From an uncultured Sphingomonas sp. (GTDB taxonomy: Bacteria > Pseudomonadota > Alphaproteobacteria > Sphingomonadales > Sphingomonadaceae), in assembly GCF_913062585.1 (NCBI RefSeq), contig NZ_CAJXWX010000004.1, positions 62,001 through 126,000 on the forward strand: a stretch of DNA of 64,000 bases, written 5' to 3'. Shown here one piece after another: positions 46,088-55,371 of the stretch. Position 1 is the first letter of the stretch. Each line of letters begins with the position of its first letter. The notes under the pieces are model-generated. The model did not search any database. It saw nothing but the letters and a program-made list of their open reading frames with translations, and had not been told where the DNA came from. The translations under genes were made by a program, and so were the position numbers.

Positions 46088-48145
46088 ATGCGCTCTCTGC
46101 TGATCGCTGCTCTCCTCACGACTGCTATTTCGCCCGCCATCGCCCAGACCAGCAATCCGGTCGACAAGGCGGCGGCCGGTCCCGTCAAGCCGAATGCGAA
46201 GAACGGCCCCGAAATCGGCGATTTCGGCTTCGACATGGCGGGGCGCGACACGGCGGTGAAGCCGGGCAACGACTTTTTCGATTATTCGAACGGCACCTGG
46301 TACAAGAACACGACGATCCCCGCCGATCGTTCGTCCTATGGCATGTTCCATGTCCTGCAGGACCGCTCGCTGGAGCAGACCCGCACCATCCTGGACGCGG
46401 CCGCCAAGCAGCCGGGCAACAAGGCCGGTGACTTCTATTCCAGCTTCATGGACGAGGCCGCCGTCAACGCCAAGGGCGTGACCCCGGTCAAGCCGTGGCT
46501 GAATGCCATCCGCGCGACCGCCGATCGCACCGCACTGGCCGTCGAGATAGCGAAGCTCCAGCGTCAGGGCATCGGCGCGCCGTTCGGTATGTCGATTGGT
46601 CAGGACGACAAGGCGCCTGACACCTATATCCCGGGTTTCGGCCAGAGCGGCCTGGGCCTGCCCGATCGCGATTATTATCTGAAGGACGACGCCAAGCTGG
46701 CGACGATCCGAACCGCCTATCAGGCCTATCTCGCCCGGATGCTGACGCTGGCGGGCGAGCCCGATGCAGAGGCGCGCGCGGCGGCCGTCTTCAATTTCGA
46801 AAAGGCGCTGGCGGGCGTGCACTGGACGCGGATCGAGAGCCGCGATGCCGACAAGACCTATAACAAATGGACCGCAGGCGATTTCACCGCCAAGGCGCCG
46901 GGCTTCCCCTGGACGCAATATATGCAGACGCTGGGCATCGCCGGTCGCCCCGCTTTCCTGGTCGCACAGCCCAGCGCGATCACCGGCGAGGCCAAGATCT
47001 ATAGCGAGACGCCGCTGAACGTCCTTCAGGACTATGCGATGCTGAAGGTCCTGCGCGGCTATGCCAGCTATCTGTCGAGCGATTTCGATAAAACCAACTT
47101 TGCCTTTTACGGCACCACCCTTTCGGGCACGCCCGAGCAGCAGGCGCGGTGGAAGCGCGGCGTCGGCCTGGTGTCCAACGGCCTGGGCGACGACGTCGGC
47201 AAGCAATATGTCGCCAAATATTTCCCGCCCGAATCGAAGGCCGCCGCCGACGCGCTGGTCAAGAACCTGATCGCGGCGATGGGCAACCGGCTGCGCAACC
47301 TGCAATGGATGGCGCCCGAGACCAAGCAGAAGGCGCTGGCCAAGCTGGCCGCCTTCACGCCCAAGATCGGCTATCCCGACACGTGGAAGGATTATTCCAC
47401 GCTGACCATCGATCGGAACGACCTGGTCGGCAATGTCGCGCGTGCCAATGCCTATGAGTTCCAGCGCGACCTGAACAAGCTGGGCCAGCCGATTGATCGC
47501 AGCGAGTGGTTCATGACGCCGATGACGATCAACGCCTATGCGAACCCGCCGATGAACGAGATCGTGTTCCCGGCTGCGATCCTCCAGCCGCCCTTCTTCG
47601 ATCCGAAGGCGGATCCGGCGGTCAATTATGGCGGCATCGGCGCGGTGATCGGGCATGAGATCAGCCACCATTTCGACGATCAGGGCCGCAAGTACGACGC
47701 GACCGGCAAGCTGACCGACTGGTGGACGCCGCAGGACGTGGCGCGGTTCAAGACCTTCACCGACGCATTGGTGAAGCAGTATGATGCCTATGAGCCGCTG
47801 CCGGGTCAGCATGTGCAGGGTGGCCTGACGCTGGGCGAGAATATCGCCGATCTGGCGGGCCTGACCGTGGCGCTCGACGCCTATCACAAGTCGCTGGGCG
47901 GCAAGCCTGCGCCGATCATCGATGGCACGACCGGGGACCAGCGCTTCTATTATGGCTGGGCGCAGGTGTGGCGGACCAAGTGGCGCGAACCGGCGCTGCG
48001 CCAGGCGCTGTTGTCCGATCCGCACTCGCCGGGTCATGAGCGCGTCCTGACCGTGCGCAACCTCGACCCTTGGTATGCGGCGTTCAAGGTCCAGCCGACC
48101 GACAAGATGGCACTGCCGCCAGCGCAGCGCGTCCGCATCTGGTAA
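46088..48145 (+). CDS. M13 family zinc metallopeptidase (neprilysin/PepO-like), copy 1
   Basis: A 685-residue exported peptidase. ATG 46088 (GGGAA upstream) begins the signal MRSLLIAALLTTAISPAIAQ. The mature protein shows the M13 N-terminal GNDFFDYSNGTWYKNTTIP and the gluzincin site: HEISHHFDDQG (HExxH), ENIADLAGL (third ligand Glu and Asp) and the C-terminal DPHSPGHERVLTVRNL with a family substrate/oligomer motif. Periplasmic digestion of short peptides is likely. A close paralog follows at 48206. Confidence 0.95.
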   Translation: MRSLLIAALLTTAISPAIAQTSNPVDKAAAGPVKPNAKNGPEIGDFGFDMAGRDTAVKPGNDFFDYSNGTWYKNTTIPADRSSYGMFHVLQDRSLEQTRTILDAAAKQPGNKAGDFYSSFMDEAAVNAKGVTPVKPWLNAIRATADRTALAVEIAKLQRQGIGAPFGMSIGQDDKAPDTYIPGFGQSGLGLPDRDYYLKDDAKLATIRTAYQAYLARMLTLAGEPDAEARAAAVFNFEKALAGVHWTRIESRDADKTYNKWTAGDFTAKAPGFPWTQYMQTLGIAGRPAFLVAQPSAITGEAKIYSETPLNVLQDYAMLKVLRGYASYLSSDFDKTNFAFYGTTLSGTPEQQARWKRGVGLVSNGLGDDVGKQYVAKYFPPESKAAADALVKNLIAAMGNRLRNLQWMAPETKQKALAKLAAFTPKIGYPDTWKDYSTLTIDRNDLVGNVARANAYEFQRDLNKLGQPIDRSEWFMTPMTINAYANPPMNEIVFPAAILQPPFFDPKADPAVNYGGIGAVIGHEISHHFDDQGRKYDATGKLTDWWTPQDVARFKTFTDALVKQYDAYEPLPGQHVQGGLTLGENIADLAGLTVALDAYHKSLGGKPAPIIDGTTGDQRFYYGWAQVWRTKWREPALRQALLSDPHSPGHERVLTVRNLDPWYAAFKVQPTDKMALPPAQRVRIW

Positions 48146-48157
48146 TCACATGATCCA

Positions 48158-48189
48158 GGCTCCCCGGCGACGACCGGGGAGCCTTTTTT
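48158..48189 (+). terminator. Rho-independent terminator between the M13 genes
   Basis: GGCTCCCCGG (48158-48167) pairs perfectly with CCGGGGAGCC (48174-48183) around CGACGA, followed by six T. It is the best terminator in the window. It ends 16 bases before the start of the second M13 gene, leaving no room for a separate promoter after it. Confidence 0.9.
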
Positions 48190-48205
48190 GTTTCTGGAGA
48201 GAATG

Positions 48206-50233
48206 ATGAAGAGCTTGGCCATCGCCGCGCTTCTGGGCGCGACCGCGATCACCGGCGCCGTGGCGCTCCACGCGCAGGAGCGCGCCACCGTGTCTAAGGG
48301 CCCGACCTATGGGCGTTTCGGCTTCGACGAAAAGGGCATGGACAAGTCGGTCCGCCCCGGCGACGATTTCTATGCCTTCGCCAATGGCGAATGGGCCAAG
48401 ACGACCGCGATCCCGGCTGACAAGTCCAGCTATGGCGCGTTCGACGTGCTCGCCGACCTGTCCCGCGACCGCACCCACACGATCCTGGAACAGGCCAAGG
48501 GGCAGGGCAGCAAGATCGGCACGGCCTATGCCACCTTTCTCGACGCCGGGACCATCGAGGCCAAGGGCCTGGCGCCGATCAAGCCCTGGCTCGACCGGAT
48601 CAAGGGGCTGAACGACAAAGGCGGTTACGCCGCGCTGCTGGCCGAGGCGGATCGCAACGGCGTTGGCGTGCCCTTCGGCGCGGGCGTCGGCCAGGATGCG
48701 CGCCAGCCGGATCTCTATACGGTCGGGCTGCGCCAGGCGGGGCTCGGGATGCCGGACCGCGATTACTATCTGAGCGACGATGCCAAGCTGGTCGCGGCAC
48801 GAACCGCCTATCAGACGCATCTCGCCAAGATGCTGGCTTTGGCGGGCGAACCCGATGCCGAGGCGCGGGCGCAGGCGATCGTCGCGTTCGAGACCGAGAT
48901 CGCCAAGGTTCACTGGACCCGGATCGACAGCCGCGACCGCACCAAGACCTATAACAAGGTGAGCGTCGCCGATCTGGCCCGTACCGCGCCGGGCTTCGAC
49001 TTCGCCGCCTATCTGAAGGGCGTCGGCACGCCGGTCGACACGCTCGTCGTCGCACAGCCCAGCGCGATCACGGGCATCGCCGCGCTGATCCAGCAGACGC
49101 CGATCGCGGTGTTGAAGGACCAGCTCCTCGTCCGCTCGCTCGACGAGTTCGCGGCCGTGCTGCCCGCCAAGTTCGACCAGGAACAGTTCGCCTTTTACGG
49201 TACCGTCCTGTCGGGCACGCCGCAGCAGCAGGAGCGCTGGAAGCGGGCGGTCGACTTCACCAGCGGCGCGCTGTCGGACGAGGTAAGCAAGGTCTATGTG
49301 GCGCGCTATTTCCCGCCCGCGACCAAGCTGGCGGCCGACAAGCTGGTCAAGAACGTCCTCGCCGCCATGGGCAAGCGGATCGACCAGCTCGACTGGATGG
49401 CCCCGGAAACCAAGGTGAAGGCCCATGCCAAGCTCGCGGCGTTCACGCCCAAGATCGGCTATCCCGATCGTTGGCGGGACTATTCCGCGCTGAATATCGT
49501 TTCCGGCGATGCGTTCGGCAATGCGTTGCGCGCGGCGCAGTGGCGGCACGACTATAATATCGGCCATCTCGGCAAGCCGATCCAGCGCTGGGAATGGGGC
49601 ATGACCCCGATGACGGTGAATGCCTATGCCAATTTCGGCATGGTCGAGATCGTGTTCCCGGCGGCGATCCTGCAACCGCCCTTCTTCGACCCGAAGGCGG
49701 ATGCGGCGGTCAATTATGGCGGCATCGGCGCAGTCATCGGGCATGAGCTGAGCCATCATTTCGACGACCAGGGATCGAAATTCGACGCCAAGGGCCAGCT
49801 GACCGACTGGTGGACGCCCGCCGACGTCGCGGCCTTCAAGGCGCGTACGGGCGCGCTGGTGAAGCAATATGACGCCTATGAGCCGCTGCCGGGCCTGCAT
49901 GTGAAGGGCGCGCTGACCCTGGGCGAGAATGTCGCCGATCTGGCGGGGCTGTCGGTCGCCTATGACGCCTATCACGCGTCGCTGGGCGGCAAGCCAGCGC
50001 CGGTGATCGACGGCTTCACCGGCGACCAGCGCTTTTATCTGGGCTGGGCGCAGGTCTGGCGGCGCAACTATCGCGAGGCCAATTTGCGCAACCGGCTGCT
50101 GACCGACCCGCATTCCCCGTCGCAGCAGCGCGCCTGGGTCGTGCGCAATCTCGATCCCTGGTACGGCGCCTACAATCCCAAGCCCACCGACAGGCTGTAC
50201 CTGACGCCCCAGCAGCGCGTCCGGATCTGGTAA
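48206..50233 (+). CDS. M13 family zinc metallopeptidase, copy 2
   Basis: A 675-residue paralog of the preceding gene with the same motif order: PGDDFYAFANGEWAKTTAIP, LPDRDYYL-like MPDRDYYLSDDAKL, HELSHHFDDQG, ENVADLAGL and DPHSPSQQRAWVVRNL. Signal peptide MKSLAIAALLGATAITGAVALHAQ. ATG 48206 is six bases after GGAG, whereas ATG 48203 is only three, so 48206 is preferred. The pair is a tandem duplication that has diverged mainly in the N-terminal half. Confidence 0.95.
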   Translation: MKSLAIAALLGATAITGAVALHAQERATVSKGPTYGRFGFDEKGMDKSVRPGDDFYAFANGEWAKTTAIPADKSSYGAFDVLADLSRDRTHTILEQAKGQGSKIGTAYATFLDAGTIEAKGLAPIKPWLDRIKGLNDKGGYAALLAEADRNGVGVPFGAGVGQDARQPDLYTVGLRQAGLGMPDRDYYLSDDAKLVAARTAYQTHLAKMLALAGEPDAEARAQAIVAFETEIAKVHWTRIDSRDRTKTYNKVSVADLARTAPGFDFAAYLKGVGTPVDTLVVAQPSAITGIAALIQQTPIAVLKDQLLVRSLDEFAAVLPAKFDQEQFAFYGTVLSGTPQQQERWKRAVDFTSGALSDEVSKVYVARYFPPATKLAADKLVKNVLAAMGKRIDQLDWMAPETKVKAHAKLAAFTPKIGYPDRWRDYSALNIVSGDAFGNALRAAQWRHDYNIGHLGKPIQRWEWGMTPMTVNAYANFGMVEIVFPAAILQPPFFDPKADAAVNYGGIGAVIGHELSHHFDDQGSKFDAKGQLTDWWTPADVAAFKARTGALVKQYDAYEPLPGLHVKGALTLGENVADLAGLSVAYDAYHASLGGKPAPVIDGFTGDQRFYLGWAQVWRRNYREANLRNRLLTDPHSPSQQRAWVVRNLDPWYGAYNPKPTDRLYLTPQQRVRIW

Positions 50234-50244
50234 CCGCGGGCTAT

Positions 50245-50288
50245 CCCGTCATGGGTCGGGTGCAGGATCGCGCTTGACCCATGACGGG
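50245..50288. repeat. Perfect 13-base inverted repeat before cckA
   Basis: CCCGTCATGGGTC (50245-50257) and GACCCATGACGGG (50276-50288) with an 18-base spacer, 11 bases after the second M13 stop and 21 bases before the cckA start. No T-tract follows; it may be a hairpin in the cckA leader, a weak terminator or a protein site. Confidence 0.7.
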
Positions 50289-50309
50289 TCGCCGGATGAA
50301 GAGTTCATC

Positions 50310-52727
50310 ATGGCGATCGCGTCCTCCGAAAGGTTCAGTCCCGTCCGCGTCGCGGGCCTTGTGTCGATCGCGAGCGGAGTTTGCGCGGCGGCCCTGCTGT
50401 TCGCCGCGGTCCGCAGCTGGATCGTCGCGGCGGGATTCCTGGCGGCGGCGCTGCTGGTGTTCGGGGCGATGCTCGCCTGGCGATTGCTGATGCCCCGGAC
50501 CGAACAGGCGCGACGTAGCGTCGACTGGGACTTCGCACGCGTCGTGGCGGATGCCAGCCATGATGCGATCGCGGTGACCGATCGTGCGGGGCGGCTGGTC
50601 TGTGCCAATGACGCCTATGCCTCGCTCTTCCCGATGATGCCGACCCCGCCCGGCGTTCCGCTGGACGCGACCTGTGTCGAGGCGCTGGCCCAGGCCGGCC
50701 GGACCGCATGGCGCGACGGGCTGGGGCGCGCGGACCGGATCGCGGTGATGGGCACCGAGCTGTCCGTGCTGGTCACGCGCGCGGGGGACGAAGCGGACCT
50801 GCTGGTCTGGCGCTTCGCGGTCGCTGACGAGCAGGATCTGGCGGAGACGGTCGAGCGGCTGATCGGCGGCATCCATGGCGACCGGCTGGGCGCGGCGGGC
50901 ATCATGGCCGCGCTGATCGCCCCGGACGGCCGGGTGCGCGCCGCCAATCGGGTGCTGTGCGCCCGCGCGATGGGGGGCGAGATGCTCTCGATCGTCGGCC
51001 GCGATTTCGCGACCTTCCTGGCGCATGATCCCGGCGGCCAGGTCCGCTTCGCCGCTGAACTGGGCACGGCGGAGAGCAGGCCGCTGCGCATCCTGCAGAT
51101 CCCCTTTGTCGAGGGGGAGGGCGCCCCGATGCTCGTGATCCTGCTCGACGAGGAGGAGCGGCTGGTCGCGCCGGCGGGCACCAATGCGGGCAGCCATGTG
51201 CGCGGGCTGGTATCACTTATGCCCTTCGGCATCGCACTCGTCGACCGGGATGGCCGTTTCATCCAGATGAACTCGGCCTTCATGCGCGCGGCGGGCGTGA
51301 AGGGGGCCACGCCGCCCCTCTATCCGGGCGATCTGGTGGTGCGGGAGGACAAGGCGGCGGTGGCCGACGCGATCCGCCGTTTCGCAGGGGGTGCGACCCA
51401 TTCGGCCGACATGGCCGTGCGCCTGAAGGACCACCCCGAAGAACCGGTCGCCCTGACGATCGCGGGCGCGCGCGGGCTGGGCGAGGCGGCGGTGCTGCTC
51501 AGCCTGAAGGACAATTCGGAGGAAAGCCGCCTGAAGCGCGAAGTGGCGCAGGCGACCAAGATGCAGGCGGTCGGTCAGCTGGCGGGCGGCGTCGCACACG
51601 ACTTCAACAATATCCTGACCGCGATCATCGGGCATTGCGACCTGATGCTGATGCGCCATTCGCCGGGCGACAGCGACTATGACGACATCCAGCAGATCCG
51701 CACCAACTCGAACCGCGCCGCCAGCCTGACCCGCCAGCTGCTCGCCTTCTCGCGGCAACAGACGCTGCGGCCGCAGATCCTGCAGCTGCCCGATGTCGTG
51801 TCGGAGGTGTCGAACCTGCTGAAGCGCCTGCTCGGCGAACGGGTGCGCCTGGACGTCAGCCATGGCCGAAACCTCGGGCCGGTCCGCGCTGATCCGGGGC
51901 AGCTGGAGCAGGTGGTCGTCAATCTGGCGGTCAATGCGCGCGACGCGATCCTGGACAATGAACCGGCGGGCGGGGGCATCCTGACCATCCAGACGCGCGC
52001 CGTGTCGATGGCCGACGTACGCGCGATGGGCAATGATATCCTGCCCGCCGCCGACTATACCGCCCTGACCATCAGCGACAACGGCACTGGCATCCCCGCC
52101 GACATTCTGCCCAAGATCTTCGAGCCCTTTTTCACGACCAAGGAACTGGGCAAGGGAACCGGCTTGGGCCTGTCCACCGTCTATGGCATCATCAAGCAGT
52201 CGGGCGGCTATATCTTTGCCGATTCGCCGCCAGGGGGCGGGGCGAAATTCTCCATTTATCTGCCGGTCCACGCGGCCCCCGCCTTGCCCGCCGCCAAGGC
52301 CAGCGCGGCCAAGCCCGCCGCGCGCCCGGCGACGCATTGGGGATCCGGCACTATCCTGCTGGTCGAGGACGAGGACATGGTCCGCGCAGTCGCCGAGCGG
52401 GCGCTGACCAGGCAGGGCTATACGGTGCTGGCGGCCGAAAATGGCGAGGTCGCGCTGGAGATGCTCGACAAGCACGGCAAGCCCGACCTGCTGATCTCCG
52501 ACGTGGTCATGCCGACCATGGATGGCCCGACGATGGTCGGCCATGTCCGAAAACGCTATCCCGATCTCGCCGTCCTGTTCATGTCGGGCTATGCGGAGGA
52601 ACAGCTGCGCAAGTCGATCACGCTGCCCAATGTCGGCTTCCTGCCCAAGCCCTTTTCGGTCCAGCAACTGGCCGAGGCGACCCAGGCGGCGCTGTCCCAG
52701 GGAAGCGACCCGGATACGGCCTCGTAA
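50310..52727 (+). CDS. cckA: Hybrid sensor histidine kinase CckA
   Basis: Essential cell-cycle kinase/phosphatase that feeds phosphate through ChpT to CtrA. The 805-residue protein has two N-terminal membrane helices (about 13-59), PAS-like sensor domains (about 75-190 and 290-410), the HisKA domain AVGQLAGGVAHDFNNILTAI with phospho-His about 430, the ATPase (NLAVNARDAI, SDNGTGIP, GKGTGLGLSTVYGI) and a C-terminal receiver with phospho-Asp in LLISDVVMPTMDG (about 730). The sequence after the His (LMLMRHSPGDSDYDDIQQIR) is a CckA hallmark. ATG 50310 is used; an upstream TTG would extend it by 12 residues. Confidence 0.93.
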   Translation: MAIASSERFSPVRVAGLVSIASGVCAAALLFAAVRSWIVAAGFLAAALLVFGAMLAWRLLMPRTEQARRSVDWDFARVVADASHDAIAVTDRAGRLVCANDAYASLFPMMPTPPGVPLDATCVEALAQAGRTAWRDGLGRADRIAVMGTELSVLVTRAGDEADLLVWRFAVADEQDLAETVERLIGGIHGDRLGAAGIMAALIAPDGRVRAANRVLCARAMGGEMLSIVGRDFATFLAHDPGGQVRFAAELGTAESRPLRILQIPFVEGEGAPMLVILLDEEERLVAPAGTNAGSHVRGLVSLMPFGIALVDRDGRFIQMNSAFMRAAGVKGATPPLYPGDLVVREDKAAVADAIRRFAGGATHSADMAVRLKDHPEEPVALTIAGARGLGEAAVLLSLKDNSEESRLKREVAQATKMQAVGQLAGGVAHDFNNILTAIIGHCDLMLMRHSPGDSDYDDIQQIRTNSNRAASLTRQLLAFSRQQTLRPQILQLPDVVSEVSNLLKRLLGERVRLDVSHGRNLGPVRADPGQLEQVVVNLAVNARDAILDNEPAGGGILTIQTRAVSMADVRAMGNDILPAADYTALTISDNGTGIPADILPKIFEPFFTTKELGKGTGLGLSTVYGIIKQSGGYIFADSPPGGGAKFSIYLPVHAAPALPAAKASAAKPAARPATHWGSGTILLVEDEDMVRAVAERALTRQGYTVLAAENGEVALEMLDKHGKPDLLISDVVMPTMDGPTMVGHVRKRYPDLAVLFMSGYAEEQLRKSITLPNVGFLPKPFSVQQLAEATQAALSQGSDPDTAS

Positions 52728-52758
52728 CAAGCCGCTGGCGGATGGCGCAAAGCGTGAT

Positions 52759-53121
52759 ATGGCGGTGTCGATGACAGAGCCTGTGCAGATCCTCATCGTC
52801 GAGGACGAACCCCTGATCGCCATGATGCTCGAGGATTTCCTGGACGTCCTCGACAAACAGGTTGCGGGCACCGTCGACAGCGTCGACGACGCGCTTGCCC
52901 GGGTGGCTCAGGGCGGCATCGACGCGGCGATCCTCGACGTCAACCTGCGCGGCGGCCAGAAGAGCACGCCGGTCGCCGAGGCGTTGGCGGAGCGCGGCGT
53001 CCCGTTCGTCTTCGCCACGGGCGGCTCGGACGATTCGGTGGACGAACGGTTCCGCGATCGCCCCCGCCTGCAAAAGCCCTTCACGATGGACGGCGTCGCC
53101 AAGGCGTTGAATTCTCTCTGA
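52759..53121 (+). CDS. Stand-alone receiver-domain response regulator
   Basis: A 120-residue CheY-like protein with the acidic pair and switch residues: ILIVEDEPLIAMMLED, phospho-Asp in AAILDVNLRGG (about 58), FATGG, and Lys in LQKPFT. There is no output domain. This form (HWE/HisKA_2-type partner receivers) is widespread in alphaproteobacteria. It follows cckA by 31 bases, so a link to the CckA phosphorelay, or to the HisKA_2 kinase at 38669, is possible but unproven. ATG 52771 is an alternative start. Confidence 0.9.
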   Translation: MAVSMTEPVQILIVEDEPLIAMMLEDFLDVLDKQVAGTVDSVDDALARVAQGGIDAAILDVNLRGGQKSTPVAEALAERGVPFVFATGGSDDSVDERFRDRPRLQKPFTMDGVAKALNSL

Positions 53122-53276
53122 CGCAAAATCCTCTCCATCATGGATGGAGTGGGTGGGGCAAAGCCCATGCGGACAGCAAGCGCACCCGTATCGGTGATGG
53201 CTTTTCCGCACGGCCTCGACGGTTAACGCGAAATTTGCTTGCGTCAAAGGTGCGTCTCGCGACATAGGCCTGCGCC

Positions 53277-54998
53277 ATGACACGCCAATTCGACAAGTCC
53301 CGCCTGCCGTCCCGCCATGTTTCCGTGGGCCCGGAGCGTGCGCCGCACCGCAGCTATTATTACGCCATGGGTATCCAGGAAGAGGATATCGCCAAGCCGT
53401 TCGTTGCGCTGGCGAGTGCGGGCAACAATTCCGCGCCCTGCAACACGACGCTGGATGCACAGGCGGATGCGGCGCAGGGCGGCGTGATCCGGGGCGGCGG
53501 TATGCCGCGCCGGTTCAACACGATCACCGTGACCGACGGCATCGCCATGGGCCATCAGGGCATGAAGTCCTCGCTGGTCAGTCGCGAGGTCATCGCCGAT
53601 TCGGTCGAACTGTCGGTACGCGGCCATTGCTATGACGCGTTGGTCGGCTTTGCGGGATGCGACAAGTCGCTGCCCGGCATGATGATGGCGATGCTCCGCC
53701 TGAACGTGCCGTCGATCTTCGTCTATGGCGGCTCGATCATGCCCGGCCGTCACCAGGACCGCGACGTGACCGTGGTCGACGTGTTCGAAGCGGTCGGCCA
53801 GCATGCGGCGGGCAACTGCCCGCTGCACGACCTGATCGCGCTCGAAAAGGTCGCGTGCCCCGGCCATGGTGCGTGCGGGGGCCAGTTCACCGCCAACACC
53901 ATGGCGTGCGTCGGCGAGGCGATCGGCCTGTCGCTGCCCAACAGCAACATGATGCCCGCGCCGTTCCTCGACCGCCATGGCATCGCCGAGGCGGCGGGCG
54001 AGCAGGTGATGGAGCTGGTTGCCCGCAACCTGCGCCCGCGCGACATCTGCACCCGCGAGGCGTTCGAGAATGCTGCGCGCGTCGTCGCCGCGACCGGCGG
54101 CTCGACCAATGCCGGGCTTCACCTGCCCGCCATGGCGAACGAGGCGGGCATCGACTTCGACCTGTTCGACGTCGCCGAGATCTTCAAGACCACCCCCTAT
54201 ATCGCCGACCTCAAGCCCGGCGGTCGTTATGTCGCCAAGGACATGTACGAGGCGGGTGGCGTCTATATGCTGATGAAGACGCTGCTGGCGGGCGGCTATC
54301 TGCACGGCGACTGCATCACCGTCACCGGCAAGACGCTGGCCGAGAATATCGACGAGGTGACGTGGAACCCCGACCAGAAGGTCATCTACGACGTGAAGAC
54401 CCCGATCACGCCGACCGGCGGCGTCGTCGGTCTGCGCGGCAGCCTGGCCCCCGAGGGGGCGATTGTGAAGGTGGCGGGCATGAAGCGCCTCCAGTTCGAA
54501 GGGACGGCGCGTGTCTTCGATTGCGAGGAAGAAGCGTTCGCCGCGGTCGAGGCCCGCGCGATCACCGAAGGTACCGTCGTCGTGATCCGCTATGAAGGGC
54601 CCAAGGGCGGTCCGGGTATGCGCGAGATGCTGTCGACTACTGCGGCTCTCTATGGCCAGGGCTTGGGCGAGAAGGTCGCGCTGATTACCGACGGGCGATT
54701 CTCGGGCGGTACGCGCGGTTTCTGCATCGGTCATGTCGGGCCCGAGGCGGCCGATGGCGGCCCGATCGCACTGGTCGAGGATGGCGACACCATCCGCATC
54801 GACGCCGAAGCCGGAACCATCGACCTGCTGGTCGAGCCCCAGGTGCTGGACGAGCGGCGCGCCCGCTGGACCCCACGCATGAACGATTACCAGGCCGGCG
54901 TGTTGTGGCGCTATGCCCAAAATGTCGGCCCGGCGCATCAAGGCGCGGTTACGCATCCCGGCGCCAAGAGCGAGCGCCACGTCTATGCGGATATCTGA
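53277..54998 (+). CDS. ilvD: Dihydroxy-acid dehydratase
   Basis: Third step of branched-chain amino acid synthesis; dehydrates dihydroxy-isovalerate and methylvalerate with an Fe-S cluster. The 573 residues include [32 protein letters not shown] (two parts), [32 protein letters not shown] (Cys cluster ligands) and [20 protein letters not shown]. Family members of this length carry a 2Fe-2S or 4Fe-4S cluster. The 155 bases upstream show no gene. The stop overlaps the lipoprotein start region. Confidence 0.95.
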   Translation: MTRQFDKSRLPSRHVSVGPERAPHRSYYYAMGIQEEDIAKPFVALASAGNNSAPCNTTLDAQADAAQGGVIRGGGMPRRFNTITVTDGIAMGHQGMKSSLVSREVIADSVELSVRGHCYDALVGFAGCDKSLPGMMMAMLRLNVPSIFVYGGSIMPGRHQDRDVTVVDVFEAVGQHAAGNCPLHDLIALEKVACPGHGACGGQFTANTMACVGEAIGLSLPNSNMMPAPFLDRHGIAEAAGEQVMELVARNLRPRDICTREAFENAARVVAATGGSTNAGLHLPAMANEAGIDFDLFDVAEIFKTTPYIADLKPGGRYVAKDMYEAGGVYMLMKTLLAGGYLHGDCITVTGKTLAENIDEVTWNPDQKVIYDVKTPITPTGGVVGLRGSLAPEGAIVKVAGMKRLQFEGTARVFDCEEEAFAAVEARAITEGTVVVIRYEGPKGGPGMREMLSTTAALYGQGLGEKVALITDGRFSGGTRGFCIGHVGPEAADGGPIALVEDGDTIRIDAEAGTIDLLVEPQVLDERRARWTPRMNDYQAGVLWRYAQNVGPAHQGAVTHPGAKSERHVYADI

Positions 54999-55371
54999 TG
55001 TCCGCTGGCTGGCCGGTGCCATGGCACTGGCCGGCTGCTCAGGTGGGCAGGGGGATCGGGAGACGGCCGCGGCCAATACGCCATCGGCTCCGCAAAATCC
55101 CGGCCTGTCCATCGCATGCGCCCTGTCCGGTGCGCAGGGCTTCACGCGCGACTGTACCGTCGAGCAGTCTTCGTCCGGCGATGCGACGATCCTGACCGTC
55201 CGTCACCCGGATGGCGGTTTCCGCCGGCTTCGGGTGACGCAGGACGGGCGCGGTGTGGCTTCGGCGGACGGCGCGCTCCCGGCGCAGGTCAGCGTGGCGG
55301 GAGATCGCCAGATCGAGATCCGGATCGGCGACGACCGTTACCACCTGCCCGCGACCATCGGCACGCCATGA
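54985..55371 (+). CDS. Small lipoprotein of unknown function
   Basis: A 128-residue precursor with a short signal ([11 protein letters not shown], lipobox LAGC about residue 18). ATG 54985 lies inside the 3' end of ilvD in another frame; no strong Shine-Dalgarno sequence is seen. The mature part has a Ser/Gly linker, two further Cys ([15 protein letters not shown]) that could form a disulfide, and a small beta-rich domain ([33 protein letters not shown]). Its stop overlaps the next start (ATGA), so it belongs to the ilvD-nnr run. Confidence 0.75.
   Translation: MRISDVRWLAGAMALAGCSGGQGDRETAAANTPSAPQNPGLSIACALSGAQGFTRDCTVEQSSSGDATILTVRHPDGGFRRLRVTQDGRGVASADGALPAQVSVAGDRQIEIRIGDDRYHLPATIGTP

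Noticed and set aside
46049..50113. Two minus-strand frames of 655-662 codons opposite the M13 genes
   Set aside because: They resemble each other only because the M13 genes opposite are paralogs; no start signal or motif supports them.
51213..52871. 552-codon minus-strand frame opposite cckA
   Set aside because: Pure shadow of the well-supported cckA reading frame.
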